This document shows, piece after piece, positions 7,012 to 12,335 of a DNA stretch of 12,335 nt (its first letter is position 1; each line of letters begins with the position of its first letter). The stretch covers positions 1-12,335 of the forward strand of contig SLLP01000213.1 of the NCBI GenBank assembly GCA_007133995.1, read 5' to 3'. The DNA is from Balneolales bacterium (GTDB lineage Bacteria > Bacteroidota > Rhodothermia > Balneolales > Natronogracilivirgulaceae). Made by a program: the position numbers and the translations under genes. The notes under the pieces were generated by a model. That model was not told the origin of the DNA. It was given only the letters and a program-made list of their open reading frames with translations, and did no database searches.

Positions 7012-7090
7012 TTTCATGTAACCTTCCGTTCAGATGTACGTAAGATGAGAGAGTTATAACTTGAGATATTCTAACCGTGATATTTGTGAC

Positions 7091-8422
7091 ATGGCATCAA
7101 AAAAGAGATCTAAAAAACGACTTTGGCTCATTATCGCCTCTTTTATCATCCTTTCTGCAATTCTGGCTGTGATAGGGCGTGCAGCCGGCTGGATCGGAGG
7201 AGACGCCGGCGGGCACCCGGTGGAGACATCGATCGTCAGTGAGCGGACCATCACCCGGATTGTTACGGCAACCGGACGGATTCAGCCCGAAGTAGAGGTT
7301 AAAATTGCACCTGATGTATCCGGCGAGATTGTAGAACTGAATGTCCGCGAGGGAAACTTTGTCTATGAAGGGGATGTGCTGCTCCGCATACGACCCGACA
7401 TCATCCAGGCCCGCCTTGATGAAGCCAATGCCACACTTTTAGGACAAAAAGCACGGATGGAGCAGAATCGAGCTTCCATGCTGCGGGCAAAAAACGAATT
7501 TGAACAGAAAAGGACGCTGTTTGGGCGGGAGATGATCTCACAGCTGGAATTCGAAAATGCCAGCAGGTCCTACGAGGCAGAAATGGCCAGTTTCAATGCC
7601 AGTTCGTATCAGGTCGAAAATGCCAGGGCACAGTTGCGCCGGATAGAAGAGGAACTGCGTCAGACCACGATTCGGGCGCCGATGACCGGAACCGTGAGCC
7701 GTCTTGATGTGGAACGCGGTGAACGGGTGGTAGGAAGCATCCAGATGGCAGGTACAGAAATGCTCCGGGTCGCACGCATGGAGCAGATGGAGGTGCGGGT
7801 GAATGTGAACGAGAATGACATCGTCTATGTCTCGGAAAATGACACGGCACGAATTGATGTCGATGCCTATCCCGGGAGACAGTTTGTAGGCGTGGTGACA
7901 GAAATTGCCAATTCTGCGATCACGCGTGGTGACGGAACCGCCGAGCAGATCACCGAATATCCGGTTAAAATCCGGGTGCTGAGTCAGCATAACATCAGCG
8001 GATCATCGGCGGACAACGAAGCGCCACAAGAGCAGATCCAATTGCAGGATAGCGAAGTGACCATCCCTGAACCGATCGCACAATTCAAGCCGGGCATGAC
8101 CGCCACGGTGGATATCGAGACCATCCGAGAGGAAAACGTCGTCTCGGTGCCGCTCCAGGCCGTTACCATGCGTGACTTCAACCGAAACAACCCCGACACC
8201 ACTGGTCTCAGCCGGGAGGACATGCGCAGGGTGGTCTTCCGGGTTATCAATGGTAAGGCAGAAATGCTCCAGGTGGAAACCGGACTCAGTGACGATCGGT
8301 ACATTCGCGTCATCTCCGGTGTTCGCAAAGGCGATGAAATCGTATCCGGCAACTACCGGATACTCTCAAGAGTGTTGGAGGATGGCGATGATGTTCGGGT
8401 GACAGCTTCCCGTGATTCATGA
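7091..8422 (+). CDS. Periplasmic adaptor subunit of a tripartite efflux pump (MacA/HlyD type)
   Basis: This 443-residue membrane-fusion protein has a basic N-terminus (MASKKRSKKR) and one membrane anchor at about 11-33. Next come the first half of the lipoyl domain (about 66-105, VKIAPDVSGEIVELNVREG), an alpha-helical coiled-coil hairpin (about 106-191) and the second lipoyl half (IRAPMTGTVSRLDVERGERV, 194-213). Beta-barrel and membrane-proximal domains fill the rest. Such adaptors bridge the inner-membrane transporter and TolC, and the MacA type goes with MacB-like ABC permeases. ATG 7091 is preferred because it directly precedes the basic anchor; TTG 7061 would add ten polar residues. No Shine-Dalgarno sequence is visible. 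The gene lies just after the tandem hairpin repeats and 49 bases before the ATPase, which fits an adaptor-ATPase operon. It could serve another substrate than drugs, and nothing in the sequence shows which. Confidence 0.92.
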   Translation: MASKKRSKKRLWLIIASFIILSAILAVIGRAAGWIGGDAGGHPVETSIVSERTITRIVTATGRIQPEVEVKIAPDVSGEIVELNVREGNFVYEGDVLLRIRPDIIQARLDEANATLLGQKARMEQNRASMLRAKNEFEQKRTLFGREMISQLEFENASRSYEAEMASFNASSYQVENARAQLRRIEEELRQTTIRAPMTGTVSRLDVERGERVVGSIQMAGTEMLRVARMEQMEVRVNVNENDIVYVSENDTARIDVDAYPGRQFVGVVTEIANSAITRGDGTAEQITEYPVKIRVLSQHNISGSSADNEAPQEQIQLQDSEVTIPEPIAQFKPGMTATVDIETIREENVVSVPLQAVTMRDFNRNNPDTTGLSREDMRRVVFRVINGKAEMLQVETGLSDDRYIRVISGVRKGDEIVSGNYRILSRVLEDGDDVRVTASRDS

Positions 8423-8471
8423 AGCCGGTGAAGACAATACGAAAATGTTTTATTTAAACTGAACAGTGACC

Positions 8472-9203
8472 ATGAAAGACCAGCCCATGATATCCATACG
8501 CGAACTGACAAAAGAATACACAATGGGTACACAGAAAGTGCATGCACTTCGTGGTGTCGACTTTGATATTCAAAAAAATGAATACGTTGCCATCATGGGG
8601 CCCTCTGGCTCAGGCAAATCCACGCTCATGAATATCATTGGCTGCCTGGATACGCCTAGCGCGGGATTATATCACCTTAACGGGCAGGATGTGAGCCGAC
8701 TGACCGACAACGAGCTGGCCGAGGTACGGAACCGCGAGATCGGGTTTGTTTTCCAGACGTTCAACCTTCTGCCCCGTTCCGACTGCCTCGCCAATGTCGA
8801 ACTACCCCTGATATACGCCGGCGTCCGGTCCTCAACCCGCAAGGCACGCGCCCTTGAGGTACTGGAGCGGGTGGGACTCACCGACCGTGTAGATCACAAA
8901 CCCAACGAGCTTTCCGGTGGACAGCGTCAGCGTGTGGCCATCGCCCGTGCCCTTGTCAACAATCCATCCATCCTGCTGGCAGATGAGCCAACCGGGAACC
9001 TTGACTCAAAAACCGGTGAGGAGATCATGCGGCTGTTTGAGGATCTTCATGAAGCCGGTCACACCATTATCGTGGTGACACACGAACAGGATGTGGCACG
9101 TCACAGCCGAAGAATCATCACCCTTCGCGACGGTATGATTGAAACCGACACACGTGTCGAGAATCCTGCGCTGGTCGGCGAGCACAATGCCGCCGCTGTT
9201 TGA
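8472..9203 (+). CDS. ABC transporter ATP-binding protein, MacB/LolD type
   Basis: This 243-residue cytosolic ATPase has all motifs intact: Walker A GPSGSGKST (43-51), Q-loop Gln95, ABC signature LSGGQ (147-151), Walker B ILLADE (167-172) followed by PTGNLDSKTG, and switch His204. The PTGNLDS sequence and the spacing are typical of the MacB/LolD/FtsE group, which energises FtsX-type permeases. It therefore fits the permease pair at 1353-3812, although those genes lie about 4.7 kb upstream. ATG 8472 is taken as start; GTG 8466 and ATG 8487 are in frame and would change the length by only a few residues. It follows the adaptor gene by 49 bases and precedes the oxidoreductase by 46 bases without a terminator between them. 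A short polar tail (about 227-243) follows the ATPase core. Confidence 0.93.
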   Translation: MKDQPMISIRELTKEYTMGTQKVHALRGVDFDIQKNEYVAIMGPSGSGKSTLMNIIGCLDTPSAGLYHLNGQDVSRLTDNELAEVRNREIGFVFQTFNLLPRSDCLANVELPLIYAGVRSSTRKARALEVLERVGLTDRVDHKPNELSGGQRQRVAIARALVNNPSILLADEPTGNLDSKTGEEIMRLFEDLHEAGHTIIVVTHEQDVARHSRRIITLRDGMIETDTRVENPALVGEHNAAAV

Positions 9204-9249
9204 CCGGGTTTGCCCGAACGGGAACATCCGCTGAGATGTTTACTCCTGC

Positions 9250-10785
9250 ATGAGCACGCAGAGTTATCCAATTTATGATGTCATTGTTGTCGGAGCCGGA
9301 ATGGGCGGCCTCACTGCGGCATCCTTGCTTTCCCGCGACGGCTACCGTGTTCTAGTTCTCGAGGCATCTCATCTTCCGGGAGGATGCAGCTCTTCCTACT
9401 CCAGAAAAGGCTTTGTTTTCGAGTCAGGCGCAACCACACTCATCGGATTTGATGAGCATCAGCCACTGGCACGGCTGGAATCCATGCTGGGCATCGAACT
9501 GCCGAAAGAGGCCATTGACCCGCCTATGACTGTTAGAATGAACGGCGAATCGATCACGCGTCATACCGGCCGCCAGTCTTGGGTGGATGAGGCCTTTGAG
9601 GCATTCGGCAACGAACCCGGACAGCGCAGGTTCTGGGACAAGGCGTTCCATGTAAGTGATGTGGTCTGGAGACTGTCGGAAAAAAACATCTATTTCCCGC
9701 CGCAGAACCTGCGCGAGTGGATGGATCTGGTTCTCCGAAACCGCATATCTGATTTTCCTGTACTGCGCTATGCTTTTCGCCCGGTCGGTTCCGTGATGAA
9801 AGACTGCGGGGTTGACACACCCGCATTCCGAAAATTTATCGATGAACAGCTCATGATCACCGCCCAGAGCAAATGCGAAGATACACCTTTTCTTTTTGGA
9901 GCGCCCGGCCTCACCTACACCAGCAGCACCAACTACTATGTACCCGGCGGATTGCTCAAAATGGTGGAGGTATTACAGGAATACATCCGCTCCCGCGGCG
10001 GCGACGTTCGCTGCAAAAGCAAGGTGATTCGCATCCAGCCGTCACATGAATGCGACGATGCCGGCGAGCGCACCGGTATGCCCTGGGTGGTCAGCACACC
10101 CTCGTCACGCTTCTTCTGCAAACGTGTAATTACAAATCTGCCCGTGTGGAACCTGCCGGCCATTACTACAGGTGAACGAAAAGTGTGGTTTGAACAGCAG
10201 GCTGCAAAATTCAGGCATGCCTGGGGTGCATTTGTGATGGGCATCGCGGTCAAAGATGAATTTCCATCCGACCTCACTATGCACCACCAGATTCATCTGG
10301 AGCAACCCATGCCGCATACCGGTGCGGAATCCCTGTTTGTTAGCATATCTGCAAAGGGTGATACCGCCAGGGCGCCCGAAGGTTACCGGGTGCTCAACAT
10401 CTCCTGTCACACCGAAACCGACACCTGGTTCGGAAAGCCTGAGGACTATGACCAGGCGAAAAGCGAAACGGGAGAAGCCATACTGCAGATACTGGTGAAT
10501 TCGCTGCCGGGCTTTCGCCGCGAAAACGTTCAGGTTCAATTTGAAGGAACACCAGTGACCTGGCAGAACTGGGTAAACAGACACAGGGGCAGAGTGGGCG
10601 GCATCCCGCAAAGCATGAAACGATCGCTTCTGGACTGGCCGCCGGCGCAAACTCCATTTGAGGACTGGTATCTCACCGGTGACACGGTCTATCCCGGACA
10701 GGGCATCCCTGGCGTCACACTGAGCGGGATCAACGCCTACTGGAGAATTATTTACCGCCAGTCACTCACGGGCATTTCCCGCTAA
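9250..10785 (+). CDS. FAD-dependent oxidoreductase of the phytoene desaturase/carotenoid isomerase (CrtI/CrtISO) superfamily
   Basis: This 511-residue flavoprotein has an N-terminal dinucleotide-binding fold, VIVVGAGMGG (11-20, GxGxxG), with Glu38 at the end of the second strand expected to hold the FAD ribose. It is followed by HLPGGCSSSY (41-50), which matches the family's PGG-R/C-x-S motif. The C-terminal FAD-binding motif is GDTVYPGQGIPG (477-488), then VTLSGINAYW. This pair of motifs is typical of CrtI, CrtD and CrtISO-like enzymes and of less known relatives (COG1233). The family desaturates, isomerises or saturates polyenes and some quinone-linked lipids. No other carotenoid gene is in the window, so the substrate is open. 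The gene follows the ATPase by 46 bases and may be in its operon. The ATG at 9250 is preceded by no Shine-Dalgarno sequence; a five-codon frame at 9235 ends on a TGA overlapping it. Confidence 0.85.
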   Translation: MSTQSYPIYDVIVVGAGMGGLTAASLLSRDGYRVLVLEASHLPGGCSSSYSRKGFVFESGATTLIGFDEHQPLARLESMLGIELPKEAIDPPMTVRMNGESITRHTGRQSWVDEAFEAFGNEPGQRRFWDKAFHVSDVVWRLSEKNIYFPPQNLREWMDLVLRNRISDFPVLRYAFRPVGSVMKDCGVDTPAFRKFIDEQLMITAQSKCEDTPFLFGAPGLTYTSSTNYYVPGGLLKMVEVLQEYIRSRGGDVRCKSKVIRIQPSHECDDAGERTGMPWVVSTPSSRFFCKRVITNLPVWNLPAITTGERKVWFEQQAAKFRHAWGAFVMGIAVKDEFPSDLTMHHQIHLEQPMPHTGAESLFVSISAKGDTARAPEGYRVLNISCHTETDTWFGKPEDYDQAKSETGEAILQILVNSLPGFRRENVQVQFEGTPVTWQNWVNRHRGRVGGIPQSMKRSLLDWPPAQTPFEDWYLTGDTVYPGQGIPGVTLSGINAYWRIIYRQSLTGISR

Positions 10786-10846
10786 TAAATCTTATATTAA
10801 CCTTTCTGCCGTGTTATTTTCTATAACGTAATAAAACAACCCCGAT

Positions 10847-11470
10847 TTGAGCTATCAAGGCAATTCATACCAGACTTCCACCAGTTTTTCCATGTTTCCA
10901 CCGGCTGTCAAGCACCTTCTGATCATCAATCTGCTGATTTTTCTGGCGCTGATGACTCCCGGTATCCGAGAGTACGTGTTCGGACTCGGTGCGCTATGGC
11001 CTCTGGACCATTCCAATTTCATGCCGTGGCAATTCGTCACCTATATGTTTCTGCACGGTGGTTTTGCGCATCTATTCTTCAATCTTTTCGCATTGTGGAT
11101 GTTCGGGCAAAGCATCGAAAACCTGTGGGGGACCCGACGCTTTGTGATCTACTATTTTCTCACCGGTATCGGCGCGGCATTGATCCACATCCTGGTTACC
11201 GGAGCCAATGTCCCAATGGTGGGGGCCTCGGGCGGCGTGTTTGGAATCCTGCTGGCTTTTGCCATGATGTTCCCGAACCGGCCCATTTTTCTCATTTTTC
11301 TGCCGATCCCGATAAAAGCAAAATACTTCGTTATTATCTTTGGCGCCCTCGAACTGTTCAATGGTGTCAGCAGCCTGCAGACGGGAATCGCACACTTCGC
11401 CCACCTTGGCGGTATGGTAGTCGGTTACATACTGATCAAGTTGTGGCGAATCAAAGGCAATTACGAATAA
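10847..11470 (+). CDS. Rhomboid-family intramembrane serine protease (short form)
   Basis: This protein of 207 residues (from TTG 10847) has about six membrane helices and the full rhomboid core. It carries the helix-2 His/Asn motif HLFFN (75-79), the nucleophile GASG with Ser128, and the catalytic His186 in AHLGG. The WxxxT-like stretch WQFVTYMFLHGGFAHL precedes the first motif. Rhomboids cut membrane proteins inside the bilayer; the substrate here is unknown. The start is uncertain. TTG 10847 gives the polar leader MSYQGNSYQTSTSFS, whereas ATG 10892 would start directly at MFPPAVKHLLIIN. I keep the TTG because the polar leader resembles that of the next rhomboid, but the ATG is quite possible. 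A second rhomboid gene follows after 29 bases, so both are probably cotranscribed. Confidence 0.92.
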   Translation: MSYQGNSYQTSTSFSMFPPAVKHLLIINLLIFLALMTPGIREYVFGLGALWPLDHSNFMPWQFVTYMFLHGGFAHLFFNLFALWMFGQSIENLWGTRRFVIYYFLTGIGAALIHILVTGANVPMVGASGGVFGILLAFAMMFPNRPIFLIFLPIPIKAKYFVIIFGALELFNGVSSLQTGIAHFAHLGGMVVGYILIKLWRIKGNYE

Positions 11471-11499
11471 CCCAAAGCGGAAGGTAACCATACACAGTC

Positions 11500-12335
11500 A
11501 TGTCCATGTACGGTGACAGCTTCGGAAGCGCCCTTAAAAGAGGTTATCTCGGCCTGCCGTCGGCTCTGCGCGTAATTCTGCTACTCAATGTGGCGATATT
11601 CGTATTGCAGGCAGTGGTCGCTGCATTCGGCGGCGGTGCCCTGGTCTCCGGTTTGTTCAATGTGTTCGGGTTTATTCCGGAATGGCAGATTACCCTGCTG
11701 CAACCCTGGAGGCTGGTGACCTACATGTTTCTGCACGGGTCGGTCCTGCATGTGGCATTCAACATGCTGTGGCTCTGGTGGATGGGTCGGCCGGTCGAAC
11801 AGCAGCTTGGTCCGCGCAATTTTCTGGTGATCTACTTTGGATCGGGTATCGGAGGCGCACTTATCAACCTGGTCTTCAGTCCATTCTTTGCAGCCAATGT
11901 GACCATCGGGGCATCCGGTGCTGTTTTTGGGATGATGGTCGCATTTGCCATGCTCTTTCCGCGGATTCCCATCATGCTGCTTTTCTTTCCGCCAATCGAA
12001 GCGCGGTTTCTGGTGGCCGGTCTGATTGCCATAGATCTGCTGTTCATCTCCTCAGCCGATAATGTGGCGAGAATCGTCCACCTCGGCGGTGCGTTATGGG
12101 GCTATATTCTGGTGAAATTATACTGGCAGGGGTACAATTATGACCTCTGGTTTGAACTGTTCAGGCAGCGATTCAAAAAGAAAAAGGTGCCCGGGAAATC
12201 GGGTCCGGTTTCCTCCGGAGCCAGGAACCCGCGTATGAAGAAAGTTGCCGATGCGGAGATTGTTGAGGAGTACAGCCAGGATGACCTGGATCGCATTCTC
12301 GATAAAATTTCAAAATCGGGATATGAGGCGCTGAC
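11500..12335 (+). CDS. Rhomboid-family intramembrane serine protease with cytosolic C-terminal extension (3' end outside window)
   Basis: The frame is open from ATG 11500 to the right edge, 278 codons plus two bases. The rhomboid core is complete: HVAFN at 84-88, nucleophile GASG with Ser139, and catalytic His194 in VHLGG. The first loop is longer than in the neighbouring rhomboid and contains a glycine-rich piece (AAFGGGALVSG). After the last membrane helix (about 195-208) comes a basic linker (FKKKK) and a charged tail. The tail holds DDLDRILDKISKSGYEAL (261-278), a short helical motif I recall as common at the C-terminus of long Bacteroidota rhomboids. The gene is a diverged paralogue of its upstream neighbour. 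A weak purine stretch (GGAAGG, 11479-11484) lies rather far from the ATG; a second ATG at 11506 is possible. A smaller plus-strand frame starting at 11682 is a shadow of this gene. Confidence 0.92.
   Translation, partial: MSMYGDSFGSALKRGYLGLPSALRVILLLNVAIFVLQAVVAAFGGGALVSGLFNVFGFIPEWQITLLQPWRLVTYMFLHGSVLHVAFNMLWLWWMGRPVEQQLGPRNFLVIYFGSGIGGALINLVFSPFFAANVTIGASGAVFGMMVAFAMLFPRIPIMLLFFPPIEARFLVAGLIAIDLLFISSADNVARIVHLGGALWGYILVKLYWQGYNYDLWFELFRQRFKKKKVPGKSGPVSSGARNPRMKKVADAEIVEEYSQDDLDRILDKISKSGYEAL

Larger units (their letters stand above)
6699..7090. other. 392-base gene-free region between tolC and the adaptor gene
   Basis: In order it holds the tolC terminator (6768-6806), two tandem copies of a hairpin repeat (6815-7011) and about 70 bases leading to the adaptor start. 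No frame of useful length is open. Close to the tolC stop, ACAAAT-AA-ATTTGT (6713-6726) is a perfect palindrome apart from its two central bases. A weak TAnnTTTG-like box (GATATTTG, 7079-7086) lies only four bases from the ATG, too near for a leadered transcript, so I do not call it a promoter. Confidence 0.6.

Noticed and set aside
6815..7019. CRISPR array
   Set aside because: The units are about 100 bases, similar throughout, with no constant-length repeat separated by unique spacers, and no cas genes are present.
7061..7086. Bacteroidota-type promoter (TTG at 7061 and GATATTTG at 7079) before the adaptor gene
   Set aside because: The spacing is short, the -7 box has a mismatch, and transcription would begin at the start codon.
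10797..10827. Sigma-70-like promoter (TTAACC and TATAAC) before the first rhomboid gene
   Set aside because: The -35 match is poor and the spacer is 19 bases; not enough to call in an AT-rich gap.

Overview
The window looks like chromosomal DNA of a Gram-negative bacterium in or near the Bacteroidota/Rhodothermota/Balneolota group. This is an inference from three things: a BshB1-type bacillithiol deacetylase, MacB-type permeases encoded apart from their ATPase, and start sites that mostly lack a Shine-Dalgarno sequence. I could not run a similarity search, so the lineage is a guess. Base composition looks fairly even, with lower GC only between genes. I see no transposase, integrase, tRNA, rRNA or CRISPR array.

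Layout. (1) Positions 2-262 hold the 3' end of a small charged Spy/CpxP-like protein. (2) Convergent to it, on the minus strand, is bshB1 (406-1155). (3) Divergent from bshB1 are two MacB/FtsX-type permease genes in tandem (1353-2582 and 2592-3812). (4) Next come three tightly packed small genes for membrane-anchored proteins (3957-5047). Their order and architecture recall the E. coli yqjD-yqjE-yqjK cluster. (5) A TolC-family outer-membrane channel (5331-6698) ends in a good rho-independent terminator. (6) A gene-free, AT-rich stretch of 392 bases follows and carries two tandem copies of a hairpin-forming repeat of about 100 bases. (7) Then come a periplasmic adaptor of the MacA/HlyD type (7091-8422) and a LolD/MacB-type ATPase (8472-9203). 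(8) Last are a CrtI/CrtISO-like FAD oxidoreductase (9250-10785) and two rhomboid proteases (10847-11470, and 11500 to beyond the window edge).

Working together: two permeases, one ATPase, one adaptor and one TolC channel are the parts of a MacAB-TolC-like tripartite ABC exporter. Here they are split into two blocks, with the small membrane-protein triad lodged between them. All genes from 1353 onward are on the plus strand.

The least explained part is the tandem hairpin repeat at 6815-7019. It lies after the tolC terminator and ends about 70 bases before the adaptor start. It could be a structured leader, a multi-site operator or a dispersed repeat element, and the sequence alone does not decide between these.
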